Shown here piece after piece: positions 7,857-17,250 of a stretch of 64,000 nt of DNA. Source of the DNA: GCA-003244245 sp963823755. Lineage in GTDB: Bacteria; Actinomycetota; Actinomycetes; Mycobacteriales; Pseudonocardiaceae. Position 1 is the first letter of the stretch; the number at the start of each line of letters is the position of its first letter. The stretch spans positions 1 to 64,000 of the forward strand of contig CAWGMP010000006.1 in the NCBI GenBank assembly GCA_963823755.1. The letters are read 5' to 3'. The notes below the pieces were generated by a model. That model worked only from the letters and a program-made list of their open reading frames with translations. It was not told the origin of the DNA and made no database searches. The translations under genes were made by a program, and so were the position numbers.

Positions 7857-9025
7857 TGTGGGTGCCGAACTGGTCATCCACAGCGGTGACCTGCGGTATC
7901 GCTGGCAGCGGTCCTCGGGCATGATCGCCCGCCGTGGCTATGCGACTGATGTATCTGATCTTCTGCCAGGTCGTGGCTTGGCTCGGCCTGCTGGCCCGGA
8001 GCTCAGGATCGAAGAACGCGGAGATCTTGGTGTTGCGGCACGAGGTCGCCGTACTGCGTCGCCAGGTGAGCAGACCGCGGCTGTCCTGGGCAGACCGAGC
8101 CGTCTTCGCAGCGCTGAGCCGGTTGCTATCCCAGGCTGGCCGAGTGCATCGAATCGTCACTCCCGCCACAGTGCTGCGCTGGCACCGAGATCTGGTGACC
8201 CGGCGCTGAACCCAGCCCCGACGCCGCACCAGCGGCCGGTCCACAGCACCCGAGGTGCGTCAGCTGGTGTTGCGACTGGCTTCGGAGAACCCGACCTGGG
8301 GGCACCGCAGGATTCACGGCGAACTCGCCGGGCTCGACCACCAGATTGCGCCTAGCACCGTATGGTCACTCCTCAAGCGAGCCGGCATCGACCCCGCCGC
8401 GCCGCAACGGCCCCACCTGGTGGCAGTTTTTGACCGCCCAAGCACACGGCATCCTCGCCACCGACTTCTTCAGCGTCGACACCCTGCTGCCGCACCGGCT
8501 CTCTGTGCTGTTCGTCGTGGAGCACGCCACCCGCCGCGTCCACCTCCTCGGCATCACCGCGAACCCCACCGGTGCCTGGACCAGCCAGACCGCCCGGAAT
8601 CTCCTGACCGACCTCGATAACCGTCTGGCGGGCTTCGCGTTCTTGATCCGGATCGCGACAGCAAGTTCACCGGCGTCTTCGATGCCGTGTTCGCCAACCA
8701 AAGCATCCGGATCCTGCGCACACCGGTGCGTGCGCCTCGAGCCAACCCTATCGCCGAGCGATGGATCGGCACCGTCCGCCGCGAGTTACTCGACCGGATG
8801 CTAATCGTCAACCGCCGCCACCTCAAGACAATGCTGGCCGAGTACGTGGCACACTTCAACGGCCCATCGCCCCCACCGGGCATTGCATCAAGCAGCACCA
8901 CTCAGACCACTACCCCAGGTCGCATCATCACCCGACCTTCGCCTCCAACGCCGCGACCGGCTCGGCGGACTGATCCACGAATATACCCAGGTTGCATGAC
9001 ATGGATGACCTATTCGGCACCCACA
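7857..9025 (+). mobile_element. IS with ~25-bp inverted repeats, TGTRGG family, inactive
   Basis: Left end TGTGGGTGCCGAACTGGTCA at 7857; the right end at 9025 reads inward as TGTGGGTGCCGAATAGGTCA. These differ at two of the first 20 bases. Length is 1169 bp. It contains a transposase gene disabled by a stop codon and frameshifts. Confidence 0.82.
7934..8999 (+). pseudogene. Transposase pseudogene (rve/integrase core)
   Basis: Reads MRLMYLIFCQVVAWLGLLAR to a premature TGA at 8207 (expected Trp). It resumes in the same frame with RLASENPTWGHRRIHGEL, shifts frame near 8405 (WQFLTAQAHGILATDFF), shifts again near 8645 (VFANQSIRILRTPVRAPRAN) and once more near 8870. It ends with RDRLGGLIHEYTQVA. 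The DDE signature regions are recognisable but spread over frames, so it is dead. Confidence 0.85.
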
Positions 9026-9113
9026 AGGCTGACGAGTCGCCGTGGGCCGCGAGGCCGTCCCGGTTCGGTCCTGAGCATCGCGGCCACGCTCGCCGGGTGC
9101 CTCGCGCGGCGGG

Positions 9114-9845
9114 TCAGCTCGTGCGGAGTTCAGCGGCCAGGTGGGCGGTCTCGTTGACGCTGTACACCGTCCACCGGCCGGCGGCATACCAGCAGCGGGT
9201 CAGCGAGGCGTGTGCCGGGCGTAGCGCGTAGTCACGGTCGAGTCCCAGCACGTCGGCCAGGTGCGCGTTGATCACCCCGTTGTGGCAGGCGATCACCGTG
9301 GTGCCGTTGGTCCGATCGGTACCGTGCCGGGCGGCGATCGCCCCGATCGCGGCCCGGACCCGGTCCCGGAACCGCGGCCCAGGCTCGGCCGGTACCAGCG
9401 TGTCCCACCGACCGCCGGTGGCGAACTCGGCCGCAGCCCGATGCCAGCCGGCTGCGTCCAGTCCAGCTCCGGCGGCCATCACCGCCCCGCCCAACTCGAT
9501 CTCCCGCAACTGCGGGACCGGCCGCGAGGACAGGCCGAGCGCGTCCGCCACGATTCGCGCGGTCTGCGCCGCGCGGTCCAGATCGCTGGTGTACACCGCG
9601 GTCACCGGCTCGGTCGACAACAGCATCCCGGTCGCCTCGGCCTGCCGGCGGCCCAGTTCGCTCAGCGGCGGGTCGAGCCGTTCGTCGGCGCGCCGACGTG
9701 CGTCCGGTTTCGGCTGCCCATGGCGGAGCAGGATCACCTCCAGGTGTGCTGCACCCCAGCTGGTGGCCGCGGCGATAGCGTCGTCGACGATCCGTCCTGG
9801 CTCGGCCGGCCCCGGCCCGCGCCAGCCCGACTTCGACCGTGCCAT
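9114..9845 (-). CDS. Histidine phosphatase family protein
   Basis: A 243-aa protein with the RHG motif of the histidine phosphatase (phosphoglycerate mutase-like) superfamily: ILLRHGQPK at about residues 38-46. It also has an ELGRRQAEAT segment, DLDRAAQTA and a second catalytic His in VIACHNGVIN near residue 200. These enzymes remove phosphate from small molecules through a phospho-histidine. The first ~35 residues are an unusual extension. ATG at 9845 has GAGGAG 7 bases upstream, overlapping the stop codon of the cupin gene, so it is the third gene of the operon 12290-9114. Next to a GT20 enzyme, which makes sugar phosphates, it could dephosphorylate the pathway product. The substrate is inferred only. 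Confidence 0.88.
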   Translation of the reverse strand: MARSKSGWRGPGPAEPGRIVDDAIAAATSWGAAHLEVILLRHGQPKPDARRRADERLDPPLSELGRRQAEATGMLLSTEPVTAVYTSDLDRAAQTARIVADALGLSSRPVPQLREIELGGAVMAAGAGLDAAGWHRAAAEFATGGRWDTLVPAEPGPRFRDRVRAAIGAIAARHGTDRTNGTTVIACHNGVINAHLADVLGLDRDYALRPAHASLTRCWYAAGRWTVYSVNETAHLAAELRTS

Positions 9846-9861
9846 TCGGCTGCTCCTCGGC

Positions 9862-10866
9862 TCAGGCGGGGTGGAAACCGTCGTGTACCGGCCAGTCCTG
9901 GTGGTAAGCCTCGCGCGCCGCCTGCACCAGAGCGGTCAGCCGTGTGGGTGCGCCATACAGGTGCAGGTCGGCTAGCGACTCGCCGCAGGCAAGCCAACCG
10001 GCCAGCCAGTCGGTCCGTGGCGCGCCGGCCGGCTGGCCCCAGGCTCGCAACGCCGCCGGGCTACCCACGTGCTCCAGCCGGGCACCATGCCACCGGGCGG
10101 TGATCGCGAGCGGCTCGGCCCGCCGGTACTTCCCGTCCCGGGTACCGGTGCCGTGCGACTGCCCGCCGTGCAGAAGGGCAGCGGGTCGTCCCGCCTCCCC
10201 GGCGCCGAGGTCGGTGGTCACGTTGAACACCGCGGCCGGTCCGTCGAGCGCATAGCTGGTGTGCCAGATGCCGAATGGGACCGCCATCATCTCGCCAGGA
10301 CCGCAGACCTGTTGGTAGACAAAGGGTTTTCCACTCACGGTGTGACCGGCGACCAGCATGGCGACGCGACCGGTCAAGGTCTGGAACACCTCGAGCTGAC
10401 CAGGCAGGTTCCAGTGTCCGGTCGACCGATACGGCTCGCCGCCCGGTAGGACGCCCGGCTGGTACACGACGAGGTCGGCCAGCAGGTATCCGGGACCGTG
10501 CGGCAGGCTGCCGTCCGGCCCGCTGGCCGGTACGCACCGCTCGGTGTCGAGCTGCCGCGGCGGCAGGAAGTGCCGCACGGCCCAGTACAGCAACGGGTCG
10601 TACCCGTGCCGGCAGCTGGCCGCGGCCGCGGCCCGGTCGGCCAGGTACACCGGGTTGTGGCCACCGGCCCGGAGCAGATCCGACAGCCGGCGCGGCTCGG
10701 CGGCGGCGAGATACCCGTCGACCGCGAGCCGGCCGTCCTGGCGCACCGTCACACCGGGGATGCCGACCGGCAGCGACACCGGGTCGGGCAGCGTGCCCCG
10801 CTGCCGCAGGTGTGCCAGTACCAAGTCGCGCGCCGGACTGCGCGGTCCGGCCGTACCGTGGGTCAT
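9862..10866 (-). CDS. Cupin-like protein of the GT20 operon
   Basis: A 334-aa protein. The central part (about residues 150-230) has a cupin layout: STGHWNLP, LEVFQTLTGRVAMLVAG, then PGEMMAVPFGIWHTSYAL. The His and Glu residues are placed as in metal-binding cupins such as cupin-type phosphoglucose isomerases and epimerases. The N-terminal ~130 residues and the C-terminal Trp/Ala-rich tail are not recognised. ATG at 10866 overlaps the stop codon of the GT20 gene (ATGA, 10863-10866) and has GAGGGAGAG upstream, so translation is coupled. It probably modifies or isomerises a sugar intermediate of the same pathway, but no substrate can be read from the sequence. Confidence 0.75.
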   Translation of the reverse strand: MTHGTAGPRSPARDLVLAHLRQRGTLPDPVSLPVGIPGVTVRQDGRLAVDGYLAAAEPRRLSDLLRAGGHNPVYLADRAAAAASCRHGYDPLLYWAVRHFLPPRQLDTERCVPASGPDGSLPHGPGYLLADLVVYQPGVLPGGEPYRSTGHWNLPGQLEVFQTLTGRVAMLVAGHTVSGKPFVYQQVCGPGEMMAVPFGIWHTSYALDGPAAVFNVTTDLGAGEAGRPAALLHGGQSHGTGTRDGKYRRAEPLAITARWHGARLEHVGSPAALRAWGQPAGAPRTDWLAGWLACGESLADLHLYGAPTRLTALVQAAREAYHQDWPVHDGFHPA

Positions 10867-12290
10867 CGTTGGCTCTCCCTCGGGTCGGAGTCGGCCAACT
10901 GGGCCAGCCAGCCGGCAGCACCCTGCCCGGCGAGTAGATGACGCAGCTCGGCGTGCCGGCCGGGGAAGCCACGCGGCGCGCTACCGGTGCCACACATCGC
11001 CTCTCGGAGCGCCGCGGCGGTGGCTGTCACATCGTATGGCTGTACCGGCATGACATGGCCGGCAAGGTGCTCGTAGGCACCGGCATTGACCGACAGCAGC
11101 AATGGCGCGCGCTCGGCCAGGAACAGCGCCTCCTTGGCCACCAGATTCATTCCGTCGATCGTGGGGTTGACCAGGGTGACCTCGGCGCCGGACAGAGCCG
11201 CGGTAACGCAGTTGCGGGAGCTGGCCGCGTCCGGGTACACCAGCGACACCGCCGGGCGGTCGGGTGTGGCGAACCGGTCGTTGATGTCGGCCACCATGGC
11301 CTCGCACAGCCGCTGGTGTTCCCGGCTGCGCTCGGTGGTACGGCTCGGTGGGGTGGCCACCGCGCAGAACCACCACTGGCCAGACAGGTCCGGCTCGCGG
11401 TCCAGCAGTGCCCGGTAGGCGGCGAACCCGCGCGGCTGGTTCTTCCACAGGTCCAGCCGGTCAGCCCGGGCCACCACCCGACGGCCGGCGCCGAGCACGG
11501 CCATCCGCTCACGCCATCGGTCGGTGCTCGGCTCGGTGTCCATCCGCCGTAGCGCGTCGATGTCCAATGGGAACGGTGCCACCGCGATACGCGTCTCGTG
11601 GCCCTGGTAGGCCACCTCTCGCTCGCTGACCCGGCAGCCGGGCAGGAAACGCGCGCAACAGGACAAGAACGCCGCAGCCCACCGGCTGTCATGGAAGCCC
11701 ACCACATCGCAGCACAGCAGGCTGGCCAGGATCCGGTCCCGGATGGCGGCCGGCAGGATGCCGTAATAGCCCGGCTCGCACCACGGTAGACCGTGGAAGA
11801 AGGCCAGCCGGCCGCGCCGTTCGACCGGGCCGGACAGGAGTTCGGGCAGCAGGAACAGGTGATAGTCATTGATCAGGATCAACTCGTCGACCGAATCGGC
11901 CGCCACGCCGGCCAACCGGTCGGCGTAAGCCCGGTTCACCGCCTCGTACCCTGCCCAGGCGCGAGCGAACTCGCTGTCGAAAGCCGGTTCCCGCGAAGTG
12001 TCGAGCAGGTAATGGAACAGCCACAGCATCAGCCGTACCCCGATGGTCAGGTAGTGCTGTTCCAGCACGGGTTCGGGCAGGCGGACCTGGTGCAGGGTGA
12101 CCTCACCAGGTAGCCGCACCGGTTCGCCGTCGTGGTCCGGCGCGCCGGCCGGCGCGGTACAGATCCAGTCGCCGCCGAACTCCTCAAGCAGCGTCACCAG
12201 CAGCGGCACCAGGCCACCTGGGGAACGGGGCAGCAACCCGACACCGTTCTGCCAACGCGGTGCGCTGTTACTGCAGACGATCAGTTTCAC
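10863..12290 (-). CDS. GT20 (trehalose-6-phosphate synthase-like) glycosyltransferase or pseudo-glycosyltransferase
   Basis: A 475-aa protein. GTG at 12290 is preferred because GAGGAGGG lies 7 bases upstream. GT20 landmarks: NSAPRW and SPGGLVPLL at the N-terminus, NDYHLFLLPELL and FFHGLPWCEPGYY at residues ~150-185, DRLDLWKNQPRGFAAY in the donor half, and NPTIDGMNLVAKEAL near residue 375, which in OtsA contacts the nucleotide sugar. Length matches OtsA and VldE/ValL, but the G-loop and many OtsA residues differ. That suggests a secondary-metabolism relative, such as validoxylamine-phosphate-synthase-type enzymes, rather than housekeeping trehalose synthesis. It is the first gene of a coupled operon with a cupin and a histidine phosphatase. 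No OtsB-type phosphatase is present; the histidine phosphatase may take that role. Confidence 0.85.
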   Translation of the reverse strand: MKLIVCSNSAPRWQNGVGLLPRSPGGLVPLLVTLLEEFGGDWICTAPAGAPDHDGEPVRLPGEVTLHQVRLPEPVLEQHYLTIGVRLMLWLFHYLLDTSREPAFDSEFARAWAGYEAVNRAYADRLAGVAADSVDELILINDYHLFLLPELLSGPVERRGRLAFFHGLPWCEPGYYGILPAAIRDRILASLLCCDVVGFHDSRWAAAFLSCCARFLPGCRVSEREVAYQGHETRIAVAPFPLDIDALRRMDTEPSTDRWRERMAVLGAGRRVVARADRLDLWKNQPRGFAAYRALLDREPDLSGQWWFCAVATPPSRTTERSREHQRLCEAMVADINDRFATPDRPAVSLVYPDAASSRNCVTAALSGAEVTLVNPTIDGMNLVAKEALFLAERAPLLLSVNAGAYEHLAGHVMPVQPYDVTATAAALREAMCGTGSAPRGFPGRHAELRHLLAGQGAAGWLAQLADSDPRESQR

Positions 12291-12521
12291 GCGGGTACCC
12301 TCCTCGCAGCGCAAGGATCGGATGCCGACCGGTACTCACAACCCCCACAAGATCGCCAACCGCAGCGGCGGACGCCTCATCAACGACCGCCATGATCGTG
12401 GCGCCAAACCACCGAACTCACCATGCTTACCGCCTCGGCGCCGTGGAAGGCAACGTCAACGGGCCATGCGGGATATCGGACCGAGCGCGACCCGCCATCG
12501 CGCTGGACCGAGGCACTCGGC

Positions 12522-12645
12522 CTGTTGCACGGGGATGAGGTCGCCCGCCCGGGGTGATGGAGGACCTGATGGCGGCGGTGACCCGGCCGGGCGCGGGCGC
12601 GGTGGGGATGACGACCGGGCTGTGGGGTGCTGGGGGGTTCGGTAA
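12522..12645 (+). pseudogene. Stump of a STAND/NB-ARC-type ATPase (up to the Walker A loop)
   Basis: A frame reads VMEDLMAAVTRPGAGAVGM and TTGLWGAGGFG, the approach to and first half of a GAGGFGKTT-type P-loop typical of actinobacterial NACHT/NB-ARC proteins with WD40 repeats. It breaks at GGFG (about 12645), and the Lys-Thr of the P-loop is lost. Immediately upstream, ALGLLHGDEV fits the same family. It is a remnant of a second STAND gene beside the intact one at 13135. Confidence 0.5.
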
Positions 12646-13134
12646 CACACGAACGTTCACTGAAGACACACCTAACGAGTGATCCTCGTCCATGCAGACT
12701 GAGCCTGCGGCGAGCTCGTCGACCGGGCTCGTGATCACCGTGATGCACTCTTCTGCCGATGACAGGTTGAGCTGCACCGGAAGTCTCAGGAGGCGTCGCC
12801 ACTGCTTGATCTTGAGACGACCGTGCAGGAGGTGACCGCCGCATCAGGTTCGCATGAGTTTCCGGGACCACCTTCATGTAGAAAGTTGCCCGTTACCAGC
12901 AGGCAGCCGGATACCGTGCCGGGAAACATGACTTCACGCTGCACAGCTTGTCGTGCTCGTTACGCTCTGTGTCTCACAGTGCTCACCATCGCCATATCTC
13001 ACTCTAATGGCATATCTAAGCCTAAAAACTTGCTTCCCTTCATGACTTATCTGCTCCATGATGCCGCTGAGCGCTGTCGTGTCACCCCTTTGTGAACCGA
13101 TGCGTGAGCCTGATGCGGTGTTCGACCGGGAGGT
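12646..13134. other. Intergenic region upstream of the TIR-STAND gene
   Basis: No convincing gene. A short minus-strand frame (12777 downwards, MQLNLSSAEECITVITSP) has no clear ribosome-binding site and runs into the STAND stump. 12985-13065 is AT-rich compared with its surroundings and may hold the promoter of the next gene. Confidence 0.4.
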
Positions 13135-16100
13135 GTGGTGGCCAGGGTTTTCGTCAGCTACGCCCGTGAGGACCTAGCCCTGGCCCGCAAGGTGCATAGC
13201 TGGCTGGTCGCGGGCCGCCACGAGGCGTTCCTGGATCAGGACCCGCGTGATGGGATCGTGATCGGTGAACAGTGGCGGCAGCGGCTGCACGAACGGCTGC
13301 GGTGGGCTGATGCCGTGGTCTGTCTGGTCACCTCGGCTGCTGTAGCGTCGAGTTGGTGCACCGCCGAGGTCGCGACCGCTCAGTCACGGGGAAGTCGATT
13401 ACTGCCACTGTTGGTGAAGCCCGACCTCGCTCATCCTCTGCTGACCGAAACTCAGCATATCGATATGACGCAGAACCCACCCGCGGCTCGTGCCGCGTTG
13501 ATCGTGGCGTTGCACCGGATTGATGTCGCTGGGGGCTCAGGCTGGCCTGACGATCGTTCACCGTTCCCGGGACTGCGCCCGTTCGACAGCGACCGGCGGC
13601 GGGTGTTCTTCGGCCGCGCCCACGAAATCAAGCAGCTCGCTGAGCTGGTGCGCTCTACACGCGAGGATGCGGCGCTGCTGGTAGTGGGCCCCTCGGGATG
13701 CGGCAAGTCCTCGCTGGTGCGGGCCGGTTTGGTTCCAGTGCTGGCTGACGAGCCGGGGTGGCGGGCCCTGCCGCCCATCTTGCCCGGGGCGAATCCAGTG
13801 GGGACGCTGGCCCGAGAAGTTGCCGCTGCGGGCGTGCGGATCGGTCTGGAGTGGACCCTGGACTACGTCCACCACCGACTCGGCGAGAACGGCTTCGCGG
13901 AACTGGCCGACGAGCTGCTACTGGCCGACCCGGACGGTCCCCAGCAACGACTACTGGTCGTCATGGATCAGTTCGAGGAGCTGCTCACCCAGGCTACGCC
14001 CAGCCAGCGAGCCCGGTTCACCGAGCTGTTGCGTCCAGCGCTGAGCGGCCCGGTGCGACTAGTGGGCACACTGCGCCCGGAATTCCTCGACCAGTGGCTC
14101 GCCGACCCTGATCTGACCATCCTGTCAACCGAGACCTACCTGCTACGGCCCCTGCACCGCGAGGCGCTGCGGCTGGTGATCGAAGGCCCGGCCCAGTTAG
14201 CCGGCCTCGACGTGGAGGCCCACTTGATGGCCCGGCTGATCGACGATACCGATACTGGGGATGCGCTACCCCTGCTGGCGTTCACCTTGGCCCAACTCGC
14301 CGAAGGAATCTGTCGCGGAGAGCAACTGTCCGCCTCCCGCTACGACCAGCTCGGCGGAGTGCAGGGAGCACTAACCCGCCAGGCCGACGCCGCGCTGAAC
14401 GCTGCCATCGCCACCGGTGGGCGCAGACGCGATGAGGTGATCGCTGGACTACTACGGTTGGTCACCGTCGACGAACAGAGTCGCCCCACCCGCTGGCGGG
14501 TCCGCCGTGACGAGCTGCCTGCTCCCGTGGTTGCTGACTTGGATGCCTTCATAACACGGCGGCTGCTGACCACCGACGCCGACAACGGCGCCGTGGTGAT
14601 CGGCGTCACCCACGAGGCGTTCCTCTCCGCATGGTTTCCGCTGGCCGAAGCGATTACCGCGAACGTGTCGGCGCTACGTGCCCGGCGCGCGGTTGAACAC
14701 GCTGCCACCGAATGGCATGACCACGGTCGCCCACCCAGCCGATTGTGGGGTAGCGGCCAACTCGCCGCCGCCGTCGCCGATACCGGCGCTCGCATATGCC
14801 CCGGCGGCATCCCGTCATCCCGGCAAAGCCCATTCCGGTGGCTGCCGCGCCGATACCGAGTACTGGTCACCGATCGCGTCGACCTCAGCGCGCAGGCTTG
14901 TGATTTCCTGCACTTCAGCATCTGCCGCGACCGGTCCCGCCGCAGGCGAGGCATCAGCATCCTGTCGGCACTACTCATCCTCGCCCTGGCTGCAGCCGGT
15001 TTCGCGGTCATCAAGCAACGCACCGCGCAGCAGGGGCAGCGGATCGCCACCGCGCGCCAACTCCTCGTTCAAGCCGAAGCCACGCGGCGCACTGACCTGT
15101 ACGCTGCGCTGCTTCTCGGCCTTGCCGCTGACCGTCTCAATCCTGACGGTGAGACCCGCTCTAGTCTGCTCAACACACTGACCGCCGGCCCCTACATTGG
15201 CACGCTGACCGGACACAAAGCCGCGATAAAGTCGGTGGCGTTCGCTCCCGACGGTGACACCCTGGCCAGCAGTAGCGCCGATAACACTGTGATCTTGTGG
15301 GGTCTGACCGACCGTGCTCATCCCCGCCAGCTCGGGCAACCCCTGACCGGCCACACCAACTCAGTCAACTCGGTGGCGTTCACCCCCGATGGGCGCACCC
15401 TCGCCACCGGTAGCGCCGATAACACTGTGATCTTGTGGGGTCTGACCGACCGTGCTCATCCCCGCCAGCTCGGGCAACCCCTGACCGGCCACACCAACGC
15501 GGTCAACTCGGTGGCGTTCGCTCCCGATGGGCACACCCTCGCCGCCAGCGGCGACGACGGCACACTGATCTTGTGGGATACGACCGACCTGGCCCAGCCG
15601 CACCGCCTCGGGCAACCCCTGACCAGCCACACCAACTCGGTGGAATCAGTGGTCTGGACTCCCGACGGGAACACCCTCGCCACTGCTGCCGATAACACGG
15701 TGGTCCTGTGGGATCTCACGAACCGGGCACAGCCCCACCCACTCGGATCACCGCTGACCGGTTATACCGGCCCAGTCACCTCCCTGGCGGTGGCCCCTGA
15801 TGGGCACACTCTTGCTACTAGCAGCAGCACGAGCACCACCGCAATTCTGTGGGATCTGACCGACCGAGCCCACCCCCATCAACTCCGGACACCCTTAGGA
15901 AATCAGTTCAGCCCCATAGACACCGTGGCATTCGCATCCCAAGGACGTATGCTCGCCACCAGCGGCGCTATCGGCACCACCCTATTGTGGGATGTAACCG
16001 ACCAAGCCCAGCCCTATCCCCTCAGTCCACCGCTAACCGATCTCGCCAGTCCGGTGAGGGTTGTGGCGTTCTCCCCCAACGGGCGCACCCTCGCTACCGG

Positions 16101-17250
16101 CAGTGACGACGGCGCGGTGATCTTGTGGGATACAATCGACCCAGTCCAGCCACACCGCCTCGGACCACCCCTGACCGGCCACAGCAGCTATGTGTTTTCG
16201 ATGGCGTTCGCTCCCGACGGGCGCACCCTGGCCACCGGCAGCTTCGACAAAACCGTGATTCTGTGGGACACCACCGATCTAGCCCATCCGCACCGCCTCG
16301 GACCACCGCTGACCAGCCATAACGCCGAAGTACTGTCAGTGGCGTTCGCCCCCGACGGACGCACCCTGGCCACCGCTAGCGCCGACAAGAGCGTGATCCT
16401 CTGGGATCTCACCGACCGTGCCCATCCCCGCCCACTCGGGCAACTCCTAACCGACCACACAATATTCTCAGTAGCGTTCGCACCCGACGGAGACACATTA
16501 GCCACTAGCAGCGGCGACACAACTGTGATCCTCTGGGATCTCACCGACCGTGCCCATCCCCACCAACTCGGCCAGCCCCTGACCGGCCACACCGCCCGCG
16601 TCTCGTCAATAGTGTTCTCCCCCAACGGACGCGCCATGGCCACCGGCAGCGCCGACAGCACCGCGATCCTGTGGGACCTGACCAACCGTACCCAGCCCCA
16701 CCAGCTCGCCCAGCTCGGACGACCACTTCCCGGCCACACCGGTACTTTAACGCCCATGGCATCGGCCCCCGACTTTCATACTCTGGCCATCTCCAGCGCG
16801 GGCGGCACCGTGAACCTGTGGGACCTCACCGACCCAGCCAAGCCACACCGCCTAGGCGCGCCACTGATGGCCACCATCAGAGTCGCTGATACGAACAACA
16901 ACCATGATGTGATATCCTTGGCGTTTTCTCCCGATGACCGCACCCTGGCCGTGGGCAGCTACGACGTAATCCTCTGGGACCTCACCGACCCGACCCACCC
17001 CCACCGCCTCGGCTCGTCTCTGGCCAACGACATCGCTGCGAGTTCGGTGGTGTTCACTCCCGATGGGCGCACCCTGGCCGTAGCCAGCAATGACAAAATC
17101 ATCACCCTGTGGGACCTCACGAACCTCAACACCCTCCGAGACCAAGTCGTGACACGCGCCTGCTCGGCCACCCATGGCGGGCTCACTCATGCCGAATGGG
17201 CGCGCTACATCCCAGACCTGCCTTATCAAACCACCTGCCCCACCTCCTGA
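13135..17250 (+). CDS. TIR domain / nSTAND ATPase / WD40-repeat protein
   Basis: A 1371-aa protein; GTG at 13135 or 13138, after GGGAGG. Residues ~1-135 are a TIR domain: RVFVSYAREDLALA at the start and SSWCTAEVATA, which holds the Glu catalytic in NAD-cleaving TIRs. Residues ~150-560 form a STAND ATPase of the nSTAND1 type: FPGLRPF, FFGRAHEI, Walker A GPSGCGKSS (~184-192), Walker B LLVVMDQFEELL (~272) and THEAFLSAWFPL. A hydrophobic segment, ILSALLILALAAAGFAV, lies at ~605-622, so the protein may be membrane-anchored. Residues ~683-1350 contain 14 WD40 units of ~46 aa (SVAFAPDGRTLATGS...VILWDLTD), enough for two seven-blade propellers. Related proteins act as sensors in prokaryotic immunity or signalling, where ligand binding by the repeats triggers the TIR. 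The trigger here is unknown. It is monocistronic. Confidence 0.92.
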   Translation: MVARVFVSYAREDLALARKVHSWLVAGRHEAFLDQDPRDGIVIGEQWRQRLHERLRWADAVVCLVTSAAVASSWCTAEVATAQSRGSRLLPLLVKPDLAHPLLTETQHIDMTQNPPAARAALIVALHRIDVAGGSGWPDDRSPFPGLRPFDSDRRRVFFGRAHEIKQLAELVRSTREDAALLVVGPSGCGKSSLVRAGLVPVLADEPGWRALPPILPGANPVGTLAREVAAAGVRIGLEWTLDYVHHRLGENGFAELADELLLADPDGPQQRLLVVMDQFEELLTQATPSQRARFTELLRPALSGPVRLVGTLRPEFLDQWLADPDLTILSTETYLLRPLHREALRLVIEGPAQLAGLDVEAHLMARLIDDTDTGDALPLLAFTLAQLAEGICRGEQLSASRYDQLGGVQGALTRQADAALNAAIATGGRRRDEVIAGLLRLVTVDEQSRPTRWRVRRDELPAPVVADLDAFITRRLLTTDADNGAVVIGVTHEAFLSAWFPLAEAITANVSALRARRAVEHAATEWHDHGRPPSRLWGSGQLAAAVADTGARICPGGIPSSRQSPFRWLPRRYRVLVTDRVDLSAQACDFLHFSICRDRSRRRRGISILSALLILALAAAGFAVIKQRTAQQGQRIATARQLLVQAEATRRTDLYAALLLGLAADRLNPDGETRSSLLNTLTAGPYIGTLTGHKAAIKSVAFAPDGDTLASSSADNTVILWGLTDRAHPRQLGQPLTGHTNSVNSVAFTPDGRTLATGSADNTVILWGLTDRAHPRQLGQPLTGHTNAVNSVAFAPDGHTLAASGDDGTLILWDTTDLAQPHRLGQPLTSHTNSVESVVWTPDGNTLATAADNTVVLWDLTNRAQPHPLGSPLTGYTGPVTSLAVAPDGHTLATSSSTSTTAILWDLTDRAHPHQLRTPLGNQFSPIDTVAFASQGRMLATSGAIGTTLLWDVTDQAQPYPLSPPLTDLASPVRVVAFSPNGRTLATGSDDGAVILWDTIDPVQPHRLGPPLTGHSSYVFSMAFAPDGRTLATGSFDKTVILWDTTDLAHPHRLGPPLTSHNAEVLSVAFAPDGRTLATASADKSVILWDLTDRAHPRPLGQLLTDHTIFSVAFAPDGDTLATSSGDTTVILWDLTDRAHPHQLGQPLTGHTARVSSIVFSPNGRAMATGSADSTAILWDLTNRTQPHQLAQLGRPLPGHTGTLTPMASAPDFHTLAISSAGGTVNLWDLTDPAKPHRLGAPLMATIRVADTNNNHDVISLAFSPDDRTLAVGSYDVILWDLTDPTHPHRLGSSLANDIAASSVVFTPDGRTLAVASNDKIITLWDLTNLNTLRDQVVTRACSATHGGLTHAEWARYIPDLPYQTTCPTS

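Noticed and set aside
12427..12777. Minus-strand frame starting MQLNLSSAEECITV
   Set aside because: The first 40 residues look protein-like, but there is no clear ribosome-binding site and the rest overlaps the STAND remnant on the other strand.
15184..17130. Tandem repeats as a possible CRISPR-like or satellite array
   Set aside because: The ~138-base periodicity is explained by the WD40 repeats of the protein; no spacers or short palindromic repeats. No CRISPR array was seen anywhere in the window.
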